The notes: generated by a model from the letters alone, not told the origin. 40,380 nucleotides of DNA from Candidatus Komeilibacteria bacterium (GCA_018656655.1 JABHYW010000040.1:1-40380), one strand, 5' to 3'; positions 1-9,196 are shown, counted from the stretch's first letter. Made by a program: numbers and translations.

Positions 1-2360
1 CCGGATAATGACCTACTAAATCAACGACTCCCAAGACAGGTGGTCCAATGACTATATCCAAATCTCCAAAATCTTCAAATAAAACAGTTTGATCAACTAC
101 ATCTACTTCTATCTGAGTAGATTGACCAGTTAAGACTGTGGAGTCAGTAGTAAACAAAGGATTGGCAGGATCAGAACCACTAAAGCCTCCTAAATCATTT
201 GGATTATCAATCCAAGCATAGCTACAAGTATCGCAATAAACCGGCATGTCGCCACAACCAGGCATGGTAGTAATAGATGTATCTGCATGATAAGAAATAC
301 CTTGACTAGCACCAGCGGTCATAAGGCTTGGATCTACATCTACACTATCAATACGACAATCTGCTGCACCAACGGTAAAGCCATAAGACGTATCTACTCC
401 GAGAAGGTTGCCAGAAGTATTGGCTATATTTTGACCGAGTGTCACAGTATAATTATGTCCTAGTATCAATCCAGTAGTTTCAATGATGACCGTCCTATCT
501 CTGCCCGTCAAAATAAAGCCATTGGTCACTGGATCAGTAGCATCATCCATAACATAAGCATTACCTGCCAAAGATGCAAATTGAATAGGTGTATCAAAAC
601 GAGCTGTTATTTGGGCATTAGTACAAACGTCTGATCCAGCTATACAATCTGGATCATAACTCAACAAATTGAGCCCTGGTCCACTAGCAACATTTAAAGC
701 CAATGATCCAGGTGTAATGGATAAAGGTGTGGCACCTTCCCAAGCTTGTAAAGTCATAGTAGCTGTATCTCCAGTTACAACAGTGCCTAATGTAATAAAG
801 TCCGTTTCTTGATCACTATTAACGTCAAAATTACCTATTAATGGTACATCCTGCCAATCATAGGTACAAGTAGTACAAACCACTGGCACTTCTCCACAAG
901 CTGCGGCATCATATGTAGTGACAGCTCTATAAGCATCAGTATCAGAAGCTCCCATTATATTATTTGCTGGATCTACATAGGCAGCATCTGCTAGACAACC
1001 ATCATTTTCAATAAGAATATCTGGTGATTGCCAACCACCTACTATCCAATCTCCGTCAGTATTAATAACTGCATCAGAAACTACTATCGCATATGTCAGG
1101 CCCATAGTAAAAGGCCCGTGATCAATAATTACATGTCTATTACCTATTATTGATACTCCTATGGATGGTTCAGGAGCTCCGGTGGCAGTATCTATAATAT
1201 AAAAATTATTATCATTAATAAGGACCGATGGATCAATATCAGAATTGAACCAAACTTGAGCTTCAGAATTGGTACAAGCTCCACAATTTGGAAAATAATT
1301 ACTTACAGCCAATTCAGTAATACTTGAGCCTGTGCCGCCAACATTGACAGTCAAAGGAGTACTATCTGATTCGACCCCCAATACACCTCCATCAATAGTC
1401 AAATCTATATCTGTAGTTGGAGGATTGTTGTTTAAACCACTCAATACAGCTGTGACATAATCTGAGCCTGTACCTATACTAGCTATTGTTGAAGCTACAG
1501 GGCTTGTACTCCAATTCCAAGCGCAAGTAGGACAATCTATAGCTGTAGCCCCACAAGAACCACCGTCAGCCATAGCATAGCCCCGATAATTAATATCATT
1601 ATAAGAATAAGCAGTATAATTGTCTGGGGAAATTTCTGCTCCATTCATTACGCAATTACCAGTTCCAACTGTAAATTGCCATGTAAAATCTGTACCAAGA
1701 GTATAGCCATATATATTTACAATTGAAGCATCAAGAGTCACCATATAAGTCTCTCCTTCTGTAAGAGGTGATAAACCATCTACTTCTATACGATAAGGAT
1801 CTGTGATATCTATACTAGTTATCAGATCTAGTCCATCAAAAGCAGTACAAGTAGCATCAGTACAATGATATAAATCTATATGGGTTAGCCCTGATAATTG
1901 TAATTCAGTATTAAAGTCAGCCCAAATCAGAGCATTTCCACAGGAATCATCACAATTTGGGACATAGTTTTCTACTCTTAAAATCGGTGCCAATATAACT
2001 GGAAAAGATTGTCCTGTAATCTCTAATCCGTTACTTGTAGTAGTAGCTTCTAAAGTAATAGAAGTGTCTCCAGCAGATAATAATTGAGTAGCTGAAGGAC
2101 CACCTTCTAATCTAGTATACCCTCTATTAACGCTCGTATTTAGTGGTGGTCCAGTTATACTAGCATAGTCACTAGCTGGTCCAGGAGTATGATCTATAGA
2201 CCATTGCCAGTCATAATTTCCACCACAAATATTACAATTATCAGCTAGAGGGGAAGCATTAAAATTCTTCTCTCTACCTGGATACATATCAGCTGACGGA
2301 CTTTGAGGAGTAACGGCTACAGAAGTAACCTCGCAAAGCAAACCACTGTCTCTAGTTTTA
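1..2360 (-). repeat. Protein-level tandem repeat of about 220 residues in the giant surface protein
   Basis: Translated on the minus strand, the same two-part module recurs about every 655 bases. One half carries CxxC followed by Y/W (CPTCAWNW near 1530, CTTCTYDW near 880, CDTCSYAW near 225; a divergent CNICGGNYDW near 2240). The other half is an Ig-like domain opening with NYxPxC...CxNA and closing with FTVG-type strands. At least three copies are visible and the array continues past the left edge. Similarity is clear in protein but weaker in DNA, so the array is old rather than freshly duplicated. Confidence 0.75.
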
Positions 2361-5266
2361 AAATGCCAATCAAGAGGTGGCTGCTCATCATCTGGATTCC
2401 AACTATCTACACCAATCTCAGTATGAAAAGTACCGAGTCTAACTTGATACCAAGTGTTTGCTACTAAATCTGTAGCAGGATCAAATACAAAGCCCTCTCT
2501 ATTAGTATTTTGATTTAAAATATCCAAAATTCCATCACCATCTAAATTAGCATCAAATATTTCAGTATTACAATCTCCTATAATTAATACTGGGCCACCG
2601 GTATTACATTGCCAAACTCTAACATTATTTGGATAAGTATCTAAATCAAAATCAGCGTCATCTACATCACGATTAAACAAAGCTGAAATATTGGAATCTA
2701 TAAAAGCATCTAAAGAAGCTTGTTGCACTTCAAATCCATCAGCCCCAATACCTAGATGTTGATCTGGCCATGGACTTGGAGATTGCAATCCGCTAGCACA
2801 GTCATAATTATAAACTAGTCCAAAAGGCTCCGCTTCTGTAAAAACCTCCCAAGAGTATGAACATGAAGTTAGAGTAATTCCACAACTACCCTCCACATCA
2901 CAATAGTCTCCAAATTCTCCTGGACAACATTCATTACCAACACCACACTGAACATCTCCAGTACAAGCACCTACATTAAATGGCAAGCCATTACTATTAT
3001 TATCTGCACTATCTGTAACTATGACCGGACCAGTGCTAGCTCCAACTGGTATTTCAATACCAAGCACTTGATTAGCATTCCAGCCAGTATGACTTGTATT
3101 AATATTATCAAAAAAAGTTACAGTGCCGTCGTCAGAGCCTAAATTTTCACCAAAAATATTTACCCTATTACCAATTGGTCCATTGTCTGGATCAATAGCA
3201 CAAATCTGTGGTCCAACTAAAGTATCTGTAACAGTAAAACCATTAAAATCATTACTAGTAGCTGAATCACTCTGTCTAACTATTCTAATAAAATATGAGT
3301 CTTCTATTATTAAAGTATCTGGCACTCTGACAATTATATGATCATCAAACCAATAATCTCCACATTGAGCAGGAAAATCAAATAAGCCTAATATTTCATC
3401 ATCAGCCACTGCAGAATTTGGATCAAATAATACTTGACCTCCATTATTTCCAAAATTTGATCCCATAATCGTAAGATAGGAATCCATTGGACCATTGTTT
3501 GGAGACAATTCTATAATAACTGGATTTCCGCCACTAACAGATAAAGCTGAAAACGGAAATGCGTTACTAGCTATTGGCGTTGGATCATTTGTCTGTATAG
3601 TTACTGGAAGGTTGACTCCTACTACGTTTGGCACTTCAGTATCGAAATTATTATCATCAACATAAGTATTTACATAACTAAATAAGTCATCAAAATAAGC
3701 TATATCACCATCTGAAAAATTTACACCTTGAATACTTATAGCATCGCCATAAGAACCATAGTCTGGAATTAAGCTACAAATACCTGGACGAACTGTATCA
3801 TTTCTTTCAAACCATGTAAATGAAGCATCGCTAGATTCTGCTCCAGCAGCAGCTGATTGAGTTACTACTACATCTAATAATTCATTAAGTGATGTAACAT
3901 CACCAGGAGTCTGAATCACTATATAAGTGTCTGTCCAAACATCTCCACAAATAGGTGGTGTTAAAGCTATTTCACCACCAATAGTAACTACACCTACACT
4001 TGTTCCAAAATTATAACCGAAAATAGTAAGTAATGTGCCACCTTCACCATCTTCAGGTGAAATACCATCAATAAATGGTTGATTGTCACTTGGAATCACC
4101 GTACCACTACAAGCATCGGCAGGCATACAAGAGTTATTATCACAACAACCAGAATCACAATCAGTTTCGTCTTCACACGTTACATCAAAATATCCTGAAC
4201 CTGAATATCCGCCTACCTCTACTACTATATCACTAGCCAAAGCATTAATTGGTACTGACATATTAATTTCTAAATCAGTCCAACTGTTAATACTTAAATT
4301 TTCATTAATTAAAGTTACTTCGGCATCATCAAACCAACCATTCATAGATAAACTTCCTTCTATATCTGTAAAACCATCACCCAGAATAGTAACATCAGTC
4401 ACTATTCCCGCAGGTCCTTCGTCTGGCACTAAACAATCTACATTAACTGGAGATATACCTGCTGTAACTGTAAAATCAAAGTGAGGAAATTCTACACTTT
4501 CTACACCAGTTGGTAAGACATCATTATATAAAATTACTTCATAATTTCCCGGATCTAGAGAATCTGGAATCTTCACTCTCACCCTTCTATCATCCCACAT
4601 TTGTGAAGTGCCACATTCTACTATTTCAGCAACTTCTCCATCTATTTCTACTCTACCAACGCCAGGTAAATTATCATCGTCAGTATCAAAGTGCCAGCCA
4701 CGAATAGTTAAATTACTACCCACTGGACCACTACTTCTACTTAAAGAGCAAACTCTCGGCTCATCATCATCAAGTGGTTCAGAACAAGTTATTGTTGGAT
4801 TACAAAAACTATATGGCTGACAAGTACCTGATCCAGCCGTATCACAACAGCCAGAAGCACACTCAGTATCAAGTACACAAGCGATTGGTGCCACACCACC
4901 TGGCTCAGTCACTTCGTATAATTTGCTTAATATAAATCTAGAAATAGCATAGGCAGAAACTATAATGACTAGTCCAATAGCCGCACTAGCGATAAGCAAT
5001 TTTGCTTTTTCCACTTTCTCAGCATTACCTCGAGAAGTCATCCATAGAAAACCAGCGTATAATAACAATAGAGTTGCTAGTATTCCCAAAAAACCAAGGA
5101 ATATATTAATAATTCCTCCAATGGTGTCTTGTATAGACCGCGTCCCCAGGACTACTCCTGCATCCGCTAAATCATTAATGCCAAACTCTTCTTGGGCAAA
5201 AGCCTTATTAGCAAAGGTTAATGCTAGAACAAGGTTGCTTATTAATAGTGAAAATACTTTTTTCAT
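1..5266 (-). CDS. Giant secreted protein: pilin-like head, IPT/TIG and Ig-like repeats (partial, C-terminus beyond left edge)
   Basis: Reading the minus strand from ATG at 5266, the frame stays open to the window edge, at least 1755 codons with no stop. Residues 1-24 are a signal peptide ending AFAQ. Residues about 43-115 hold two hydrophobic helices (NIFLGFLGILATLLLLYAGF and IGLVIIVSAYAI) separated by a basic loop, like the T4SS-pilin family of CPR bacteria. Next come a Cys-rich linker (about 130-161), about six IPT/TIG-like domains starting near 170, 275, 394, 494, 582 and 685, and a second Cys-rich segment (near 765). From about 969 a module of roughly 220 residues repeats, with CxTCxYxW and NYxPxC...CxNA motifs. 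The head closely matches that of the 526-residue protein upstream, so the two are tandem paralogs. Likely a cell-surface or secreted adhesin-like protein; its function is unknown. There is no Shine-Dalgarno site. Confidence 0.85.
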   Translation of the reverse strand, partial: MKKVFSLLISNLVLALTFANKAFAQEEFGINDLADAGVVLGTRSIQDTIGGIINIFLGFLGILATLLLLYAGFLWMTSRGNAEKVEKAKLLIASAAIGLVIIVSAYAISRFILSKLYEVTEPGGVAPIACVLDTECASGCCDTAGSGTCQPYSFCNPTITCSEPLDDDEPRVCSLSRSSGPVGSNLTIRGWHFDTDDDNLPGVGRVEIDGEVAEIVECGTSQMWDDRRVRVKIPDSLDPGNYEVILYNDVLPTGVESVEFPHFDFTVTAGISPVNVDCLVPDEGPAGIVTDVTILGDGFTDIEGSLSMNGWFDDAEVTLINENLSINSWTDLEINMSVPINALASDIVVEVGGYSGSGYFDVTCEDETDCDSGCCDNNSCMPADACSGTVIPSDNQPFIDGISPEDGEGGTLLTIFGYNFGTSVGVVTIGGEIALTPPICGDVWTDTYIVIQTPGDVTSLNELLDVVVTQSAAAGAESSDASFTWFERNDTVRPGICSLIPDYGSYGDAISIQGVNFSDGDIAYFDDLFSYVNTYVDDNNFDTEVPNVVGVNLPVTIQTNDPTPIASNAFPFSALSVSGGNPVIIELSPNNGPMDSYLTIMGSNFGNNGGQVLFDPNSAVADDEILGLFDFPAQCGDYWFDDHIIVRVPDTLIIEDSYFIRIVRQSDSATSNDFNGFTVTDTLVGPQICAIDPDNGPIGNRVNIFGENLGSDDGTVTFFDNINTSHTGWNANQVLGIEIPVGASTGPVIVTDSADNNSNGLPFNVGACTGDVQCGVGNECCPGEFGDYCDVEGSCGITLTSCSYSWEVFTEAEPFGLVYNYDCASGLQSPSPWPDQHLGIGADGFEVQQASLDAFIDSNISALFNRDVDDADFDLDTYPNNVRVWQCNTGGPVLIIGDCNTEIFDANLDGDGILDILNQNTNREGFVFDPATDLVANTWYQVRLGTFHTEIGVDSWNPDDEQPPLDWHFKTRDSGLLCEVTSVAVTPQSPSADMYPGREKNFNASPLADNCNICGGNYDWQWSIDHTPGPASDYASITGPPLNTSVNRGYTRLEGGPSATQLLSAGDTSITLEATTTSNGLEITGQSFPVILAPILRVENYVPNCDDSCGNALIWADFNTELQLSGLTHIDLYHCTDATCTAFDGLDLITSIDITDPYRIEVDGLSPLTEGETYMVTLDASIVNIYGYTLGTDFTWQFTVGTGNCVMNGAEISPDNYTAYSYNDINYRGYAMADGGSCGATAIDCPTCAWNWSTSPVASTIASIGTGSDYVTAVLSGLNNNPPTTDIDLTIDGGVLGVESDSTPLTVNVGGTGSSITELAVSNYFPNCGACTNSEAQVWFNSDIDPSVLINDNNFYIIDTATGAPEPSIGVSIIGNRHVIIDHGPFTMGLTYAIVVSDAVINTDGDWIVGGWQSPDILIENDGCLADAAYVDPANNIMGASDTDAYRAVTTYDAAACGEVPVVCTTCTYDWQDVPLIGNFDVNSDQETDFITLGTVVTGDTATMTLQAWEGATPLSITPGSLALNVASGPGLNLLSYDPDCIAGSDVCTNAQITARFDTPIQFASLAGNAYVMDDATDPVTNGFILTGRDRTVIIETTGLILGHNYTVTLGQNIANTSGNLLGVDTSYGFTVGAADCRIDSVDVDPSLMTAGASQGISYHADTSITTMPGCGDMPVYCDTCSYAWIDNPNDLGGFSGSDPANPLFTTDSTVLTGQSTQIEVDVVDQTVLFEDFGDLDIVIGPPVLGVVDLVGHYP

Positions 5267-5302
5267 CCAGTTTAGAAATTTATTTTGTTAATTCCTCTCG
5301 TT

Positions 5303-5400
5303 TGTCATTTCGACTAAGTCTCGAATTAATGAGAGGCGCATGGAGAAATCTAGATCCCTGCCTTGCCGGCAGGCAGGTCTCCACTTCGGTCGAGATGACA
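5303..5400. repeat. Dispersed palindromic element, family D (98 bp) with a nested family C hairpin
   Basis: It begins TGTCATTTCGAC and ends GTCGAGATGACA, imperfect terminal inverted repeats (11 of 12 pairs). The related copy at 18375-18457 shares the ends and the inner GGAGAAATCTA. A second short palindrome (TGCCTTGCCGGCAGGCAGG, 5359-5377) sits inside and looks like a later insertion. It fills most of the gap between the two pilin-headed genes and codes for nothing. Confidence 0.75.
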
Positions 5401-5416
5401 AGTGATTAATTTATAT

Positions 5417-6997
5417 TTAACTACCCTCACAATACTCTTCATTACCAGAACAGAATCTATTATTACAAACACATGAAGCATCAGCAGCATCACAAACACA
5501 TGGATACCAACAATTTTGACTTAAATCTTTAATACCAGAAGTCAAAGTAGGCGTGTAATAACTAGACGGATCAAATCTATCATGTCTAATACTAATTGTA
5601 TCGCCATCTAATAAACGCATCCAATAATTAATGTCTGGCGCAATACCAATATTACTTGAGTTGATTGAACTACCTAATAATTGTTTATCAAAGGTAACTT
5701 CTATTGGATCGATTAATGAAATAGCATCTGGATTTTGCATCTGAGAAATAGTTGGTGGAGTAAGATCAATTTCACCGGTAGTAGCAAAAACCCAAGTATA
5801 ATCTGACTCTAAGTGATTATCTGCCATATCAGCTATATTGGTAGTTACTAGAGCAACAAAATCGTCAGGACTAGTATCATCACTAGCTGGTAGACAAAAT
5901 ACATCTCCACCACAAGAATTTACACCACATAAATCAGTAGTGATTAATTCTATGGTTCTATATTGATTAGATATTCTATATTCTCCAGATACCAATGGTA
6001 AAGCATCGTCATGATTCACAAGGCTAATATTTGTAAAAGCAGGAGCTATACCTGTTGCTAAAGCTGGATTTATTGCTTCTGAAAAATTAATTTGTAATAC
6101 ACTATTTCTGGGATTATCTGTAGAGCCTGCTATAGGTCTAACTGATACTACTGTAGGCGGAGTAAAATCAAACTCAGTACCAGTAGTAAAATTCCAAGTA
6201 TAAGAATTAGAATGCGGAAAAGCTACTGATCCATTTTGAGTTTCTAAATCACCCAATACCATAGTATAACGGACATCCATTCTAGGGTTTCCTAAATCAT
6301 TAACTGGATTTAATTGAAAAGTCCTAAAGCCAGTATTAGGCTCAATACTATAACTTATCAATAAATCATCGCCTGTAATAGGCTCTGTATTGCCTTGCTC
6401 ATATAAATTAATAAATCCACTATTAGCCGCACAATCAGTATTACAACCTGAATCAGCTACTATCATATCAACATCCATCGGCTCCTTGAAAGTCAAATAA
6501 ATATTAGTATTTCTAGCTACATCAGTAGCGTAACGAATTGGATAATGACTATCTAAAGTACCAGCTCCCAAACCTGCTCCCGAGCTAAAACCTCCACCCG
6601 AGCTACCACTGCCATTTCCAAAAGCACCATCATAACCTTCACGTAGTACAAATCTAGCTATAGCATATGATGAAAGCACAATTGTCAGACCAATCACTCC
6701 ATTGATCAAAATCTGCTTAGCTTTATCTACTTTTTCAGTATTGCCTTGAGAGGTCATCCAAATAAACCCACCGTATAGAATAATTAGCGTGGCCAGAATC
6801 CCCAAAAACCCAAGGAATATATTAACTATACCCGCAATTGTTTCTTTAAGGTCTCTAGTGCCTAGATTGACTCCCGCTTCAGCCAAATCATTGGTACCAA
6901 GAACATCTGCTGCTTGAGCTAAAGCAAGCTCTGGCAACAAAAAAATAACTGTCAAAAATACAATAAACATAACAGTTATCTTTTTATTAATTAGCAT
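5417..6997 (-). CDS. Secreted protein: T4SS pilin-like head with SbsA/Big_5 Ig-like domains
   Basis: 526 residues. Residues 1-27 are a signal peptide (hydrophobic core then ALAQA). Residues about 45-120 carry two transmembrane helices with the signature NIFLGFLGILATLIILYGGF, nearly the same as in the giant protein downstream. A Gly/Ser-rich linker follows (about 128-148), then three domains of the bacterial Ig-like (Big_5) type, recognisable by YATDVARNTNIYLTF, TPPTVVSV...INFSEAI and TPPTISQM...VTFDKQL. The C-terminus is Cys-rich (nine Cys in the last 35 residues or so), which suggests disulfides or metal binding outside the cell. It starts 25 bases after yqeY and has no Shine-Dalgarno site. 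Pilin-type heads normally polymerise or sit in the membrane; here the head may anchor the Ig-like stalk. The exact role is unknown. Confidence 0.8.
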   Translation of the reverse strand: MLINKKITVMFIVFLTVIFLLPELALAQAADVLGTNDLAEAGVNLGTRDLKETIAGIVNIFLGFLGILATLIILYGGFIWMTSQGNTEKVDKAKQILINGVIGLTIVLSSYAIARFVLREGYDGAFGNGSGSSGGGFSSGAGLGAGTLDSHYPIRYATDVARNTNIYLTFKEPMDVDMIVADSGCNTDCAANSGFINLYEQGNTEPITGDDLLISYSIEPNTGFRTFQLNPVNDLGNPRMDVRYTMVLGDLETQNGSVAFPHSNSYTWNFTTGTEFDFTPPTVVSVRPIAGSTDNPRNSVLQINFSEAINPALATGIAPAFTNISLVNHDDALPLVSGEYRISNQYRTIELITTDLCGVNSCGGDVFCLPASDDTSPDDFVALVTTNIADMADNHLESDYTWVFATTGEIDLTPPTISQMQNPDAISLIDPIEVTFDKQLLGSSINSSNIGIAPDINYWMRLLDGDTISIRHDRFDPSSYYTPTLTSGIKDLSQNCWYPCVCDAADASCVCNNRFCSGNEEYCEGS

Positions 6998-7022
6998 GGG
7001 ATTTTTATTTAATTATAAATTT

Positions 7023-7460
7023 TTATAAATTCAATTTTTTCTTTACTTTTTCCTGAATCGTCTTGCCGTCTGCCTGACCTTTGGTCCTAGTCATGACTTC
7101 TTTCATGACCAAGCCAAAATTGTCATGTCCTTCAGATATTACTGTATCTACTATCTTATCTATTTCTTCTTCGCTCATCATAGCTGGCATATATACTTGT
7201 AATACTTTAGCTTCAGCCTCTTCTCTGGCTAACAAATCATCACGCCCAGCTGTTCTAAAGGCTTCGATAGAATCTTGCCTCTTCTTGAGCTCTTTCTTGG
7301 CAATAGATAAAACATCGTCATCATCTAAAACTTCAATCTTTTTATCTATCGCCAAATTTTTCAGAGCACTACGAAGCATCCTTAAAGTAGACACTTCTAT
7401 ATCTTTTTTAGCTTTAAAAGCTACTATAAAATCTTTTTCTATATCTTTTTGTAAAGACAT
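7023..7460 (-). CDS. yqeY: GatB/YqeY domain protein
   Basis: 145 residues, the usual YqeY length. The family shares the C-terminal helical domain of GatB (tRNA amidotransferase subunit B) and is thought to act on or near tRNA, but its precise role is unsettled. Visible family features are the N-terminal helix with STLRMLRSALKN, the KKELKKRQDSIEAF segment, the YMPAMMSEEEI motif and the C-terminal MKEVMTRTKGQADGK stretch. It lies 25 bases downstream of rpsU in the same direction, a gene order common in bacteria, and is probably co-transcribed with it. Confidence 0.93.
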   Translation of the reverse strand: MSLQKDIEKDFIVAFKAKKDIEVSTLRMLRSALKNLAIDKKIEVLDDDDVLSIAKKELKKRQDSIEAFRTAGRDDLLAREEAEAKVLQVYMPAMMSEEEIDKIVDTVISEGHDNFGLVMKEVMTRTKGQADGKTIQEKVKKKLNL

Positions 7461-7485
7461 TTATAAATATCTTGCCAATAAAAAA

Positions 7486-7731
7486 TTATCGCCTTTTTTT
7501 GCGTCTTAGTTCAAAATCGTCTAATTTACCAACTTTTTTCAAATAATCAAAACGTGCTGTAATATTTCTACGACGTAGAGCCGTATCCCTGGTCTTCTTC
7601 TTACTATCTGTTTTACTAAAAAATCTAATTTTTTTAGCTTGTAAAATCTTACCGCTTTGAATTGTTTTTCTGGTAAATCTACGGATTAAGCTTTCAAATG
7701 ATTCTCCATCTTTACGCTTAACTTCTAACAT
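7486..7731 (-). CDS. rpsU: 30S ribosomal protein bS21
   Basis: 81 residues from the ATG at 7731, starting MLEVKRKDGESFESLIRRF, then a basic helix (RKTIQSGKILQAKKIRFF) and a Lys/Arg-rich tail (ELRRKKRR). bS21 sits on the 30S platform next to the 16S rRNA 3' end, where mRNA Shine-Dalgarno pairing occurs. The frame stays open upstream to 7845, but that extension is not S21-like and the ATG at 7731 has GGAGGTG just before it. This is the strongest Shine-Dalgarno site among the core genes here, while its neighbours have none. It is followed by yqeY. Confidence 0.95.
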   Translation of the reverse strand: MLEVKRKDGESFESLIRRFTRKTIQSGKILQAKKIRFFSKTDSKKKTRDTALRRRNITARFDYLKKVGKLDDFELRRKKRR

Positions 7732-7736
7732 GTAAA

Positions 7737-7743
7737 CACCTCC
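7737..7743 (-). promoter_or_regulatory. Strong Shine-Dalgarno site of rpsU
   Basis: GGAGGTG lies five bases before the rpsU ATG. It fixes the start codon and stands out because nearly all other core genes here begin after A/T-only leaders. Confidence 0.9.
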
Positions 7744-7813
7744 ATTTCTTTTTATTAAAATCTTATACTTAGTGTCAAAAGAATAACGGCCAAAAGCAAT
7801 TATTCTCATCATT

Positions 7814-7842
7814 ATAATGACAGATTTGAAGACAAAAGTCAA
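7814..7842 (-). promoter_or_regulatory. Candidate promoter of rpsU-yqeY
   Basis: TTGACT (7837-7842), 17 bases, CATTAT (7814-7819) on the minus strand. A TATAAT lies three bases further on, with 20-base spacing. The -35 box directly follows the U-tract of the hisS terminator, so one transcript ends where the next one starts. Confidence 0.6.
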
Positions 7843-7843
7843 C

Positions 7844-7872
7844 AAAAAAATAATCCCCAGATGGGGATTATT
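7844..7872 (-). terminator. Rho-independent terminator of lepB-hisS
   Basis: Stem AATAATCCCC / GGGGATTATT with a four-base loop, followed on the minus strand by TTTTTTT. The stem overlaps the hisS stop codon (7868-7870). Confidence 0.9.
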
Positions 7873-9187
7873 TCTTAAGCTTTAAATTTTTGGCAATATT
7901 TCTATCTAGACGCTTTCGGACCTCTGCTTTGACCTTCTTATAATCAACAATCTCTTGTACTCCACTCTCCATATCTCTAATAAGTATAGTACCATCGGCA
8001 ATTTCTTTTTGACCCATGATCAAAGTATATTTAACTTGTTTTTTGTCAGCAGCCTCCAATTGATCCTTGAGTCCTTTCTTGGACATGTTCTCTGAAACTG
8101 AAAAACCAGCTCGTCTCAAATCTTCAAAAAGGTTCAAAGCTTTTTTACGAGCCTCTATACCAAGCTGAGCAATATAAATATCAAAACCCCTGCCTTTATC
8201 AATCTCTACTTTGGCCTCTTGCATTTTCATGATTACTCTTTCAATCCCAATGGCAAAACCAATGGCTGGTGTCTCACGACCACCTAGTATATTCACCAAG
8301 TCATCATAACGTCCTCCTCCGCCTAGAGCATTTAACTTACCCTCTTTGCCTGAACATTCAAAAATCTCCCAAGCAGTACGAGTATAATAGTCTAATCCTC
8401 TGACTATTTTGGGATTAAGGCTATATTTGATATCCAATTCGTCTAGATATTCCAAAACTGCCATAAAATGTTCTTTACCTGCTTCTGACAAATGATCTAC
8501 CATTTGTGGGGTTTCTTCAGCTAATTCTTGGCATTTTTTATTTTTACAATCTAATAAACGTAAAGTATTTTTATTTAATCTTAAACTACAATCTTTACAA
8601 AGAGATTTTTTCTTATCTTGATAATATTTTTTAAGAATCTTAATGTATTCTGTTCTAGAGGCACTGTCACCTACACTATTTACTTGTATTTCAATATCTA
8701 AGCCCAAGTCCTTGAGAATAAAATATGATATAGCTATCATTTGAGCATCAATTACCGGATCTTCATCTCCAATAGCTTCAAAACCAAATTGCCAAAACTG
8801 ACGATAACGACCAGCCTGAGGATTATCATGACGAAACTGAGGACCAATGTAAAAAAGTTTAACTGGTTGAGGCAAATTAAGCATGCCGTGTTCTATATAT
8901 GACCTAACTACAGGAGCGGTATTCTCAGGACGAAGCGATAATTTATCACCACCCTGACTAACAAAAGAGTACATTTCTTTGCTAACCACATCGGTGTCTT
9001 CACCTACTGTTCGTTTAAACAAACTAGTAGCCTCTACTATTGGCGTATCAATACGAGAAAAGCCATAATTTCTAGCGAAATTTTCTACTTTGGTTCTAAT
9101 AAGGTTCCAATATAATTGCTCATCAGGCAATATATCTTTCATACCCTTAACTAATTGTACTTTTACTTTTTTCTTTTTAGCTGCCAT
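7868..9187 (-). CDS. hisS: Histidine--tRNA ligase
   Basis: 439 residues, a normal class II HisRS length. It charges tRNA-His with histidine in the cytoplasm. Motif 1 lies near the N-terminus (KGMKDILPDE). Motif 2 is the RPENTAPVVRSY segment plus FYIGPQFRHDNPQAGRYRQF. The histidine signatures LDYYTRTAWEIF and GGGGRYDDLV follow, and motif 3 is AIGFAIGIERVIM. The C-terminal anticodon-binding domain covers roughly the last 100 residues. lepB lies nine bases upstream in the same operon, and a strong terminator overlaps the stop codon. A Cys pattern (CKDC...CKNKKC, about residues 197-219) in the insertion domain could bind zinc; that is inference. Confidence 0.97.
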   Translation of the reverse strand: MAAKKKKVKVQLVKGMKDILPDEQLYWNLIRTKVENFARNYGFSRIDTPIVEATSLFKRTVGEDTDVVSKEMYSFVSQGGDKLSLRPENTAPVVRSYIEHGMLNLPQPVKLFYIGPQFRHDNPQAGRYRQFWQFGFEAIGDEDPVIDAQMIAISYFILKDLGLDIEIQVNSVGDSASRTEYIKILKKYYQDKKKSLCKDCSLRLNKNTLRLLDCKNKKCQELAEETPQMVDHLSEAGKEHFMAVLEYLDELDIKYSLNPKIVRGLDYYTRTAWEIFECSGKEGKLNALGGGGRYDDLVNILGGRETPAIGFAIGIERVIMKMQEAKVEIDKGRGFDIYIAQLGIEARKKALNLFEDLRRAGFSVSENMSKKGLKDQLEAADKKQVKYTLIMGQKEIADGTILIRDMESGVQEIVDYKKVKAEVRKRLDRNIAKNLKLKK

Positions 9188-9196
9188 ATATCTTAT

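Noticed and set aside
3123-4820. Several plus-strand open frames of 60-130 codons (3123-3341, 4083-4484, 4608-4820)
   Set aside because: They lie antisense to the giant surface protein, have Ser/Thr-rich low-complexity translations and no start signals or family resemblance.
7732-7845. 38-residue N-terminal extension of bS21
   Set aside because: Not S21-like and it contains the promoter and the GGAGGTG site that serves the ATG at 7731.
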